NCBI GenBank assembly: GCA_030248065.1
Contig: JASAMV010008123.1
Coordinates: forward strand, 1-64,000
DNA length: 64,000 bases
Origin: Rhynchonema sp. JSB1_4
Lineage: Eukaryota > Nematoda > Chromadorea > Monhysterida > Xyalidae
Direction: 5' to 3'
In this document: positions 22,790 to 33,289 of the stretch, one piece after another
Numbering within the stretch: the stretch's first letter is position 1
How the letters are laid out: every line of letters starts with the position of its first letter
Notes under the pieces: generated by a model
Databases searched by the model: none
What the model saw: only the letters and a program-made list of their open reading frames with translations
What the model was told of the DNA's origin: nothing
Translations under genes and position numbers: made by a program

Positions 22790-24414
22790 ATGGAAGTTGA
22801 AAAGCAGCAAGAAGAAGAACAAAACAAATCGTCATCATGGCAGATCATAGTTTGGCCATCGTTGGGCGCTTTGCTTGGGGTCACAATAATCAGGGTTGGA
22901 TTAAAATTTTTTTCACACGCTTTTAAGTAATATCTTTATTTTAGAAATCACTTTTTATAGAGAAGACCAACCCAAAAAACCGGTTTCTTTAGTTGTGTAA
23001 TTGTGGAAATCTGTTGTTGTTAATGATTGTTTTGAAGCCCACAAAAAAGACTTTCCACCGAAAAAATTGAAGAAAAAACGTGTACGTAAACGTACGTAAA
23101 AATGCACATATACATATGTATGTACCTAAGGTATGTATATGTGTGCTTGACTTTAAACCCAACCCTGGTCGCACTGTTGGTCATTGGTGCGATCAATCTG
23201 CAACATTGTGTGGCCCAAAAGAACATCCCAATCTGGCTCATCGTTTTCGGTGGCGTTCTGATTCTGATTGGTGTCTGCACCACTGGCACCTATTTCTACT
23301 ATGGCAGACGTATGCCTGGTTCGGCTGCACAGGAAGCCACCTGTGGTGGGCTGCTGGGTCTGTTCCAGTTCATATGGCTGATTGTCGGTACGTTTTTTTA
23401 ATCTTGGGGGTTGGACTGAGAATGCATATGCCACATACATACATACCCTCAGTCGGCGAGGATTAAGTTCTTGATTTGGGCCCCTGATTATATATCTGTG
23501 CTTTCAAAACTTCAGCGAAGTGTGTACGAATGTTTTACATATAGTCCATCCATCAGCTCATGACACTTTTTGTCAGCTGAAAAGCTTGACAGGGTCCAGT
23601 GCTGTTCCGGTTCCGGTTGGCTTACGAAAAAGAAAAGAAAGAGAAATTGGTTTTTATTTTATTTTTGTGCGCCGTTTTCTCTGACATTGCCTTGCGGAGG
23701 AACAATTTTTCGCAACGGAACCTGAACCTCCCAAACAAAAGGGCCATGAGCTGATGGACGGACTATACCAATACATCCATACTATATAGCTCTTTATGCC
23801 GACTCTTCATGTTGTCAGTTCTCATCGTCAACTCAGACCAGTCTGTACAATCGTCAACTCAGATCTTCGCGGTATCCATTGCACTACTGTAGGTGGTACA
23901 TACAGTAGGCTGTCACGTACAGTCGACTCTTATTGTAGTGACCACACTCCTGGTGACTGCTTCTGTCTGTAATATCATCCGCGTTCTGGGCTGAAGTGAT
24001 GACGAAAATCCCACCGAAACCATATTTTAAAGTATCCCAAACCTTAGCCTCACTACGAACGAAACTGAACACACATCAATGGCAGGAGACCATATAATTT
24101 TATGCAACCATCAACGATCATTCTTGGCGCCCCTCAATTTTGCAGGTGCAGTCTGGGTCTACGGTGCTGCCTTGCCGTCTTCCACGCCCGGCCATCCGCA
24201 GCACTGCAATACAGCCACCTATTGGCTAGCATTCGTCACGGTGACTGTATTCCTGATCTTATATGCTGTCCTGCCGTGTTGCTTGTGCGCGCTGTGGTGC
24301 TGTCGTGGGGTGTTGTTGGAGGAAGAGCAAGAAGAAGAAAAGGAAGAACAAGACAAAAATGCCGAGAAAGATACGGCAGTCGACAAACATGCTGTTGAAG
24401 CGGATAAACATTGA
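22790..24414 (+). CDS. TMEM272-like four-pass membrane protein A, interrupted by a transposon
   Basis: Coding parts are 22790-22891, 23168-23387 and 24146-24414, joined in frame to about 196 residues. The protein resembles the TMEM272 family: TM1 (LGALLGVTII, then VALLVIGAIN), a conserved Cys, IPIWLIVFGG starting TM2, FIWLIVGAVWVYG in TM3 and TYWLAFVTV in TM4, followed by a cytosolic acidic tail (EEEQEEEKEEQ). The intron 23388-24145 is canonical (GTACGT to TTTTGCAG). A 277 bp CAGGGTTGG-ended element fills 22891-23167 in the middle of TM1 and brings an in-frame stop at 22928. Against paralog B the flanking codons align with no gap once it is removed. The gene is therefore either spliced across the element or inactivated. 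AATAAA follows at 24602. Confidence 0.6.
22891..23167. mobile_element. hAT-type element inside a coding exon
   Basis: CAGGGTTGGATTAAAA on the left and TTTAAACCCAACCCTG on the right match the family at 3302 and 16368. It interrupts the codon series for TM1 of the TMEM272-like protein. The flanking 8-mers (ACAATAAT and GTCGCACT) do not match, so no target duplication remains. Inside, a GTAATA at 22927 and an AG at 23130 would remove 204 nt and keep the frame open (phase 2 on both sides). The element ends themselves are not GT-AG. Confidence 0.75.
23544..23763. mobile_element. 220 bp TA-flanked MITE in an intron
   Basis: GTCCATCCATCAGCTCATG at the left pairs with CATGAGCTGATGGACGGAC at the right, with TA on both sides (23542-23543 and 23764-23765). 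It lies in the last intron of the TMEM272-like gene A. Confidence 0.8.
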
Positions 24415-24601
24415 TGCTTGATTTAATGCTTTGATTGCCTAGAATTTGTTTGGACTGTCAGACATTGGTGATTTTTCTGTGATCGAAATAATTTTTACAG
24501 AAAGTTATTTGTTTGATCTTGATGCTCTGTTCGAACACAATACGCTTTGAACATGCATGGCAGAACCCGACTTCCAGTGCATTGCTTTGAAATGCAAATG
24601 A

Positions 24602-24607
24602 AATAAA
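24602..24607 (+). terminator. Probable polyadenylation signal AATAAA
   Basis: AATAAA lies about 190 nt after the stop of TMEM272-like gene A and about 170 nt before the ATG of gene B, placed as expected for 3' end formation between two closely spaced genes. Confidence 0.5.
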
Positions 24608-24777
24608 GTCAAAATACCACGTGTCGCTTGCTTTTTGTCGCTGACTAATCCTTCCTTCAGACAAAATGTATGGAACTAGATCAAACAAATACGTACAAAG
24701 CATCAACTTTTTGAAACAAGGTCCTATGATCGTTAAGACCCCTTACTCATGCTGAAAACTAATTTGTTAAACCAAAG

Positions 24778-26335
24778 ATGAACGATATTCTAACGAAAAA
24801 AGCACTTGTGCAACTGCTTCTCTGGATGCATGACGCAGGATTTAACAACTGGAAAGCTGCACATTGGTCGATATTGGAGTTGTTTGCGACGATCCACGCT
24901 TTAACAATGATTGTAACCGGTGCCCTAAATGTCAACAACTGTCCAGCAGCCGAATTTATCCCAATGTATCTGATAATTAATGGCTTGCTCCTGGCTGTTC
25001 TGTTGGCGACCAACCGAAGTCGTGACGTCATAGTGAAGAAACTGATTCGAGATCGAAGAATCAATAAGAGAAGCATGTTGAAGGATGAAGATCTTGACCA
25101 GGAAGAAAAACAGAAACGAAAAGCCGAGAAGGCGAAAGCAATCCGATCCGACAACAATCTGGAAGAAGTACTGTACAATTGTATCTCCATTTGTGCGACG
25201 ATTCAAGCAGTTTGGTTGATGTTCGGTGGGTTTACGTCAATTTTTTAGTCTTTAAATTAATACACAACATCGGTTTCGGTTACGTGCCTACCCTTTATGA
25301 GCAAGCGATCAATAGGAACTCCTTGCCCGAAAAAATCGCCTTACAGTACTGGTCTAGTCGTGCTGTTGTATTCAATACCTATCGACATAGATTTTTGCTT
25401 TGTAACTTTGGTAAGTACCAAATGAGCAGCACATCGGAATACTCTGTAAGTTGAACACTGTTTTATCGATTACTCACTCCGTGACCGGTCGGTATGACCA
25501 ATCGTCGTGCGTGTCACCAGCACTGATTTGCAGGAGCGAATTGTGTCCTCAAAACCATGTTCCCAGGTCGAACGGTTGCAGGAAAGAGAGATGACTGTGG
25601 TAAGTTTCTTTCACAGATTTGAACCTCTTTGCATGAAACAATGATGGTTTGTCTAGTGCTCTGTTGTCTTCAGCTCTGAACGCATTTTGTGATGGTTGAA
25701 ATTCTTTCAACTACCAGGGTGCACATGCATTTTTACAAAATTATGCATTAGCGGAGTCAAAGCTGTCATTCAATGTTTTCATCACAATGTGCAAAAGGGT
25801 CCCAAGCGCCCACTGGGGGTGATTTGTAAGCGTTCCGGATACGCCCCCTGGGTACTTGTTCGAGATAATTTGCTTGTTTTAAATTTTCAAAACGATAGCA
25901 CGTCCCCGAGGGCTCAGTCCAACTTCTCCGCCCAGTTTTGCAGGCGCAGTGTTCGTCCACAGCAGTGCATCCGCCGGTGACGCCCACTGTGACCCGTTGA
26001 CCTACTGGCTTGCTTTCGTGTCAGTGAGCGTGGGCTTGGTGCTGCATCTTGCTGACATTTTGACGTTGGCTGCACTGTTAATGCTGGAACGCATTGCACC
26101 CGATTGTATGCCAGACCAGGGATCATCACGGCGAATGCGACATGAATCGTGTTGCGCGATTGAATGGCAGACAATGATGTCCAGTACGATTGCGGTCAGA
26201 CAACAACAACAACAACAAATTGATCACCTCACCACACCACCATATGAAGAAGCCAAGTGCATGCCATCTCCACTAAAGTCATCTCATCGACCTGTAGCCA
26301 AACAGGATTCAAAAGCTTCATTTCTAAAGATGTAA
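24778..26335 (+). CDS. TMEM272-like four-pass membrane protein B
   Basis: Two exons, 24778-25225 and 25944-26335 (840 nt, 279 residues). The donor GTGGGT follows ATG TTC G, and the acceptor is TTTTGCAG. TM1 lies near LELFATIHALTMIVTGALN, a conserved Cys and FIPMYLIINGLLLAVLLA (TM2) follow, then a long basic and acidic cytosolic loop (KKLIRDRRINKR, DEDLDQEEKQKRKAEKAK) longer than in paralog A, then CATIQAVWLMFGAVFVH (TM3) and TYWLAFVSVSVGLVL (TM4). The tail has a run of six glutamines. It shares the intron position and phase before the last exon with gene A, 364 bp upstream. The spacing would allow a two-gene operon. Function is unknown; the family consists of small integral membrane proteins. 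Confidence 0.75.
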
Positions 26336-27177
26336 CCAATTTATCTCCATTCTGTGTGCATTTTGTCGTTTTTGTGCGTTGTTTCAATATCCCTCACACT
26401 GGAGGTGCTCCTAGTACACTGGTGCCTTGGACGTGCTTTGTACAGAGATGATGTGCTTCAATGATATTGCGCCTTAGCTTTCTGGGTCGCAGCTTTGGTC
26501 CCTGATGGCAGACTGCAATGGCGCCGTGGGCGATAGACAAAAATGCCAGCTGGTGCTTCATTACCATATGAACCGCAATTGCTGCATCCCAACTTTGTTT
26601 GTTCGAGTGAAACAGAAGATCTCCATTGATGCAACTTGACTGGTGTCTGGCACTGGCAGCATGGCACATCCCCGATCTTGCGCATGCGTGCCCACAAGGC
26701 GAGACCGCGACGCTGTTCATGGAACTGTCGTTGTCCTTTTATCGAATTACATAAATGCAAAATTTTTCGTGCAAGATAAATTAAATTTTTAATCGTGCAT
26801 GCTTCGAACAGCGTGACATGAATTTGAAACTGTGCATTGTGCATGATTGCAATATCGACTGTTTTGTTTTATAACTGCATACATAGCTTGCAATCATTAC
26901 AAATTTTGCAAAAATAAGTTTGTTACTGTCTTACGGTGCAAATAATGTTTTTCTGAACAGTAAATGTCAAATTACAATCTACGTGAAAAGCCACGAATTT
27001 TTTTCACCATAATTCACAATGTCATGTGACACTCAAAATAAACAAGAACAACGTGAAAACTGAATTTTTTTGCATTTGTTGGTAAACATATAATTTATAG
27101 CCACTGGTTTGATAAGCCACAAAAAAAAAAAAACCAAAAAAAACACCCCCCCCCAAAAAAAAAACCCCCCCCTTTTA
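26336..27177. other. Intergenic with low-complexity A and C runs
   Basis: No gene is recognised. From about 27120 to 27176 the sequence is a run of A and C homopolymers just left of the hairpin element, which may be poorly resolved in the assembly. Confidence 0.4.
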
Positions 27178-28861
27178 AAGGGCTCGGGACATAACCGAAG
27201 TAAGGGCAGCAGGACATATTGTTACATACCGTTGGAAAGCATTCCGACAGCCTATGTCACGCACAAATTTTGAGCTCCTTGGAGATTCGCTATCTCTTGG
27301 TAGAGCGACTTTTCGTTCCATAAAAAAGTGAATTTTTGCACAAATTGGAACGACCGGTGCAGAAACCCCAAATGAGTTGAAGGTCAAGTAACACGTGGAA
27401 AAAAAAAAAAAAAAAAAAAAAAACAAATTGGATTACAACAGCTTCTGAATAACTTATCATTGCAACTTCAGTCGCTCAAAGCATTACTTCACACGGTGAG
27501 GGTGCGAAACGTTCCAAAAATCGGTCTTATTTTTCGAGAACACAAGTTTGTCCCTAAATTTTGAGGCCACGCTCAAAGCTGTGGAAATAAGAATGCAATG
27601 AGGAAATAGAGCATCGTCGAAAGTACCTGAAAATAAGGTTTTTAAATTTTTTAACTCTTGGCTAGCTCCGTGACAGGCCTAAAAATCCATTAAATCGTCG
27701 CTAAATTAGGTGGTTACATTCATCGCCAGAATTGTGACACATAAAGGCCACAGATTGTATCGGATTCGAAACAAAAAAATGAGAGAAACGTCTGGGTTAA
27801 CAACCTATCAAGGTCCGAAGACCCCAAGGTCTACAGATCTCTCGGGGCAGCCATACTAACTTGAATATGATATTCAGCTATAAGTGCTTATTGTTAACAG
27901 CTATTGTAAATATGATAGCACCAAACAACGTATCTCGGCAGTAGCTTTCGAACGATATATAACAAGCCCCAATAAATTCTTACGCTTAAGGGCAGAGGCT
28001 AAAAAATTCTTTTTGACGATTCTGGAATGAACCGTCACGTCACCGTGTGCGATTTCGGAATTTTGACCGTTTCTTGTCCATAGTAAGAGATATTATGGGC
28101 ATGTTATATATCGTTCGATAGCTACGTTGAAGCTACATCGTTTGATGCTATCAAATGTGCAATAATCTATAACAGTGACGACTTATAGTCAAATATCTTA
28201 TTCAGGCTGGCATGGCTGCTGCAGCCGGATCATGGGGCTTGAAGTCTTGAAACTCGTCTAGATTGTTGCACTGTGCGTTTTTCTGACTTTCTCGTTTCCA
28301 ATGTAACGCAATACGTGGCTTATTTACATCACATTTCCGTCAATGAATGCAACTATGCAGTCTAGGGGCAATTTTTAGGTCTTTTTCGGCCTGTCACGCC
28401 GCTATCTAAGTGTTTCTAAATTTAAAAACCTTATTTTATGATACTTTCGAAAATGCTCTATTTTTCTATTGCATTTTCATTTCTGCAACACAAACCGCGA
28501 CCTCAAAATTTAGAGACAAACTTGTGTTTTCGAAAAATGTGGCCGATTTTTGGAACGTTTCGCACCCTCACCGATTGAAGCAATGCTTTGAGCGACTGAA
28601 GTTTTCATGATAAATTATCCAGAAGCTGTTGTAATCCTATCCACGTGTTACTTGACTTTCAACTCATTTAGGGTTTCTGCGCCGGTTGTTTCAAGTTGTG
28701 AAAAAATTCACTTTTTTCTGGAACGAAAAGTCGCTCTACCAAGAGATAGCGAACCTCTATGGAGTTTAACATTTGTGCGTGACATATGCTGTCACAGTGT
28801 TTTCCAACAATGTATAACACTGGGCTCTGCTGCCCTTCCTTCGGTTGTGTCCCGAGCCCTT
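27178..28861. mobile_element. 1.68 kb foldback element, copy 1 (AAGGGCTCGGGACA ends)
   Basis: The whole element is one long hairpin: the left half is the reverse complement of the right half with modest divergence, turning near 28050. The ends are AAGGGCTCGGGACA and its complement, with TA on both sides (27176-27177 and 28862-28863). Each arm holds an open frame of about 70-85 codons (GAAACGAAAAG-type sequence; peptide [14 protein letters not shown]), which also stays open in the second copy at 38746-40404. A 25-nt A run at about 27400 interrupts the left arm. Confidence 0.85.
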
Positions 28862-28863
28862 TA

Positions 28864-29367
28864 ATAGGGACCCTTTAGAGCAACATTTTGACAATCTGAT
28901 ACAATATTTCAACCAGATCATGAGGATCTTCATTTAAACGTGGTAGAACAAATGTAGAACAACAGAAAATTGCAATACCTTGGTCCTTCATGCACTAATT
29001 CGAACTACTTTTTTAAGTTTACTGTTGGATGAAAAGTCGATGATCTATAAAAAAATTTAATCAGAGCCCCTGGGGGCTTTAAGTGGAAAATTTCCACTTA
29101 GAGCTTCCACGGGTCTATTCGGGTGGGGGCTTTCAGTGGAAAACTCCGGTACACGTGGAATACATTCCGAATTAAAGTTCCACAAACGTGTGTTACTGCG
29201 GGAATAAATTACTTAATGTGTACCTGTAGTTCTGATTATACGGTTGTTGCTCTCAAGGTCTACCGTGGGCGGTTTGAACAGTGCATAAATGTCTTTATAT
29301 ACAGGCATTTTTTTCCAAACTTTTTCATCGTAACATAACGCTGTGACGTGAAACAAGAAAAGACGAA
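28864..29367. other. Intergenic, upstream of paralog B
   Basis: No exon is recognised. GTGGAAAACTCC/GGAAAATTTCCAC words near 29085-29150 form a small imperfect palindrome. The promoter of the following gene presumably lies here, but no TATA or initiator stands out. Confidence 0.35.
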
Positions 29368-31897
29368 ATGTTCAGCAAACTTTGCTGCCTGCTACTGCTG
29401 GTTTTGGCGGTTTACGTGCCGTGTCTCGTCAACGCAAAGGTAAGCACAGTGATTACCCTAGTTTTCCACATGCGCCCCCCCTCCGACTATAGAGCCCAAT
29501 AGGGCGGTAAAGGGGTCACAGTGGAAAACACTCCTTTTAGACCCTCAGAGGCTGCGTGTATTTGGAATTATTTTTTTCGGGATCAATCCAAAAAAAGAAC
29601 ATTTTTTTTATAATTAATTTGTCAAAAGCGTTCAAATCAGTACTTCAGCGACCAAAACGTCGTACTTTTTGGTTGTTGTTCGGTTGTTTGCCACGTATGA
29701 TTGATATGATCACACTCAAATATGGTTGCAGAATGTCAAAAAAGTGCCCACTGCTGAAACAGCGGGATTATGGCAGATATCAAAGTATCTCTAAAATTGG
29801 TTTCCTAAGATTGTCGGACTGTGAAGAGCATATACCAAGGCCTGGCCGGTAGGCCCTTTGTTCGTGGTTGGCCGGGGATGGATTTGACTTGGCACAAAAA
29901 AGATGTTTTTGTTCATTGCACACTAGGAACAGTGAAGCAGCAGCAAGCCACGTGCGCATTGGCTGCATATGGCCCACGCACGTGTTACGGATACAGACAC
30001 ACATGACTAGCTGGCTGAGGTTTTACTGATGGACGTACATGTACGAATTTCATGCCAAGTCAATGTCCAACCGTCAACCACCAACCAACCAAGTTCCGGA
30101 TGCCACTAAAGTGCCCATACTTTTGTTGATCTACACAACGCCACCAAAACAGGATTATTTTACTTTCAGCGCGGTCTGGCTAAAAAATCAACGGATCTGA
30201 AAGTGATCGGCACCTCACTACCAGTCGACCTCAGACAAGTGGCCTTGGACCATGTTCAACTGCTCAAGAATGTTGCTCAGTAAGTATACATGCACATGTA
30301 AGGTGGGTCAAGCAAGGGTTGAAGTAAGATGGTTGTTTATCTTCGGTATAAGGTATGGAATGAATGATTTACAATAAAGGAATGCTATTTATAGGATTCC
30401 CCACTATACAGCTTTATTAGGTTGTGGTTCATGGAAAACTCGAACAAAAATGCTGCTTTGCTGAAAATCGAGAACCAAGGTTTTCAGACACGGAGAATCA
30501 GAATATTTTTGATTACGCCATTTTGGATTCAGGAAATGGGACCATAACAAATGGGCTTCAAGAGATGACTGGACCCTACTGGGACCCAAATTCTTTCAAA
30601 TGTAGCGCGCTTTTGTCCACGTCGCTTTGCAAAAATGTTCGAGCCCAGCAGCGTGAAAAAATGGCTCTGGAAAAGCTTTCACGTCGGCCGATATTGTTGT
30701 GTAAGTTTCGATCAAAATTAAGATCGCATGTTAAGGCGAGGCCCGGTAAATAAAAAGTTCCCCATCAGAAGCGACACGACTCAACGTTTTTCCACCTTGG
30801 TACATAGGTATCTCATTTATTCCTGGCAGGCGGTTGACCAAAAGTTATAAGAACTTTTCAGTCAAGAGTTTAGCGACGTGTCAGTCAGTGGTGTCGATTT
30901 GAAGTAATTCCTTTCTTAAAAAATACTAATTTACTAATATACAGTATGTATAAATAGCCGTTTTTGCCAATCACTCAGCACGCGAGACGAATTCTGTCAA
31001 CTGACCAAACAGAAGTTCGCCGAGATCTTCGGCGGCAAGTGGCGATGCCAAGTGGGCCCGATGGTGATGAGTCCGTTGTTCAACTACATGCGTGTGCTCT
31101 ATGGACATGAGTTGATGACGGTGTGGAGCCTGGGTGGGTGGATCTGGCAGATTCTGCCATTGACTATTGGACCATATGTGCAGTTTGCTGGCATCTTGCT
31201 GGATCGGATTTGGTATGAATCGGGGTTGACTTGAGGCATAAAATGCTTTTATGCTATACACCCATCCGTCAAACCTCAGCCAGCTGGCGAAGTGCACATT
31301 GGTGCATCGGCCAACAGTGTGGGTGTGTGCTTGCTATATACAACCAGTGCGCAGGTGACTGCTCACGGCTTTCACAACAAGTGCTTAATGAGCAAAAATA
31401 TTTATTCCAAGTCAGAGTCAAACCCGACCGACCATGACCACATCCGACCCAGTATGCCAGCAAAGTGCGCCGGCCTGTCTGTATTCTGGTATTTTCAACC
31501 CACGCTCAAGCCGTGATTTTCTACAAAACTATCAAAGGAGTAGTGTCAGGAGTTTTTTTTAAATATTTTCACTATAATTATCTTGTGTATTTCAGCACCA
31601 CAAACGAGCACGAAATGCGATCGGCTGGAGTTTGAATGCGAAACGAGCAAAAAGTGTATTCCGCTGTCCTATCAGAACGACGGCTACGTCGATTGTGAAG
31701 ATGGAAGGTCGGTATGGTGGAATTGGCAACTATAATTATGTAAATTTAAAAAAATTTAATAGCCTCAAGGCGAGAAATTAGCAATACAGTCCTTTTCGGT
31801 TGAACTTGAAACGATTTTAACGTTGCTGTAACAGAAACACATCTCGAGTTCCAACTTTTTGCTCTTCAGTGACGAGCGACGAGCTCGTGGACAATAG
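29368..31897 (+). CDS. Secreted dynein-light-chain-like / LDLa protein, paralog B
   Basis: Five exons: 29368-29439, 30170-30279, 30979-31133, 31596-31707 and 31870-31897, summing to 477 nt (158 residues). The signal peptide is MFSKLCCLLLLVLAVYVPC. The dynein light chain region shows DLKVIGTSLPVDLRQVALD (compare the LC8 first helix, MSEEMQQDAVD) and CQLTKQKFAEIFGGKWRCQVG (compare LC8 KKEFDKKY-x-x-x-WHCIVG), ending at MTVWSLG. The LDLa part, CDRLEFECETSKKCIPLSYQ then VDCEDGSDE, keeps cysteines 1, 2, 3 and 5 and the calcium-binding DGSDE, but asparagine replaces Cys4 and Cys6 is missing. Those two cysteines pair with each other in the family. All introns are GT-AG with TTTCAG/CTTCAG acceptors, in phases identical to paralog A. 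The partner or substrate is unknown. Confidence 0.8.
29862..30035 (-). repeat. Dispersed non-coding repeat, copy 1 of 3
   Basis: It shares words such as GCTGCTGCTTCA, GTGCAATG and TGCCAAGTC with 31262-31450 and 36522-36680 when read on the matching strand, and ends near a CTGAGGTTTTACTGATGG variant. It lies in intron 1 of paralog B. No terminal inverted repeats were found; a SINE or an old MITE is possible. Confidence 0.45.
31262..31450 (+). repeat. Dispersed non-coding repeat, copy 2 of 3
   Basis: It begins CATCCGTCAAACCTCAGCC and resembles CATCCGTGAAACATCAGCC at the end of the 36522-36680 copy. It lies in intron 3 of paralog B. Confidence 0.45.
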
Positions 31898-32261
31898 CGG
31901 AACACCGATGATGCTGAAAACGCCAGAAGAAGCTGATCAAAAACAAATCGCTGCTTATTATACATATTCGTTTACTCTTTTCAATACCACCTGTATAGCC
32001 TTGCGTTTTTGCAATATTCTGCTCGCAAGGCATATACATAGGCGTGTAGAAAATGTTAGGCCGGCCATCGACCATAACTGTACATACGTTACATATGTAT
32101 TTAATTAATTATGATAATTTTTTAAATTCATGGATGTGCAAAATGTGAAATACCAATGCCCCATCGATTGGAAAGTGTGGGAATAAACTCTGTTCAAGCG
32201 TGTGCCCGTCACGTTACAAATAGTGCAATGGCGACTGCCAAATCTTGTAATAGGCTCGAAA

Positions 32262-32455
32262 TGCATGCACACGCACTTTCTCTTGATTTGCACTCTAATT
32301 TTCTCTTAATTTTAATTTATATTGCTTTACCTGCCGGTGTCCCACCGATCTCGATGTCCAAGTACACCTTCGTAATCACCATCGATCGCCGGCGGCGACT
32401 TGCTAGCAAAATCGCCGTCTTGATTCAAAATGGTCTGAAAGATCGTCAATTGCAC
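32262..32455 (-). pseudogene. Fragment copied from the single-domain cyclophilin gene
   Basis: The segment matches 35778-35965 closely, covering the exon that encodes [15 protein letters not shown] plus the flanking intron ends (both share ACTTTCTCTTGATTTG and TTTTCTCTTAATTTTAATTT). Relative to the source it has lost a C in GATC-CGATGG, which shifts the frame. Intron sequence is included, so it is a DNA-level duplication and not a processed copy. It contains no further cyclophilin exons. Confidence 0.8.
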
Positions 32456-33198
32456 AAAGGTTGAATACCTAGACCATACAAAATTTTCCAACTCGAAGCA
32501 TTAAATAGTTATGGGCGCATTTTAGGGCAGGCGAAGATTCCAAATCCAAAAAAACCAAAATAAAAGCCTCTAAAATAACAATTAAAAAAAACACAAACAC
32601 AATACCAACCAAAAATATAACAAAAACCCCCTCTCCCCTCTCAATTTTTAAAAAAACATCTATATATAGTGCATATCAAAAACAACCAATTTTAAAAAAG
32701 TCCTCACCGACGAATTCTTTCTATTTGGTCTAAAATGTGCGCCATAAAATTCTGATATTGGTTTATAAATCTGGTTTGTGACAAATTTGAATATCTCCTA
32801 AAAAGCTTGTATAAAGAACATTTTTTGTTTTTTTCTCACTTTTTTGTCTTTTTCTTTGCACGGATTCACATTGGAGAAACGACCGATGTGGGTGTCACGA
32901 ACGGCAACAAGATGCTTGTCAACGTAGTCTGAAGTAAACAGCTTGTTCATGACACATGACAACCTATAAAATGGATACAAGTTCAGAAATGCAAGCTATT
33001 TGGCACCGGCCGTTATTGGCAAACTTCGCTGTACCTGTCACTGATACATCACACGAGGTGAGCAACAAACAACGACAACACACACAAGCAGTCAACACAC
33101 ACATTATAGCTGCAACACAACACGGTTTATGTAAACGGCAGAACACACATGCGCACGCGCAGTTACATTATGTAACACATAAGGCAAGCAAGCGGCTG

Positions 33199-33289
33199 GA
33201 TCGCATGGCGCAATCGGTTAGGCGCAGCATTGAAGATGTGTGCGTGTGTCTGTCGCACAGGTTCAAACCCTGTAGCGTGTCTTTTTTTT
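33199..33289 (+). ncRNA. tRNA-derived RNA polymerase III unit (tRNA pseudogene or SINE head)
   Basis: TGGCGCAATCGG (33206-33217) is a good box A, GGTTCAAACCC (33260-33270) is a good box B, and T8 at 33282-33289 would terminate Pol III. The T-arm pairs (ACAGG with CCTGT) and a D-arm pairs (GCGC with GCGC). The acceptor ends do not pair, the anticodon arm around TTGAAGA is poor and the variable region is long, so it is unlikely to be a working tRNA. It could be a SINE head or a small Pol III RNA. Confidence 0.5.
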
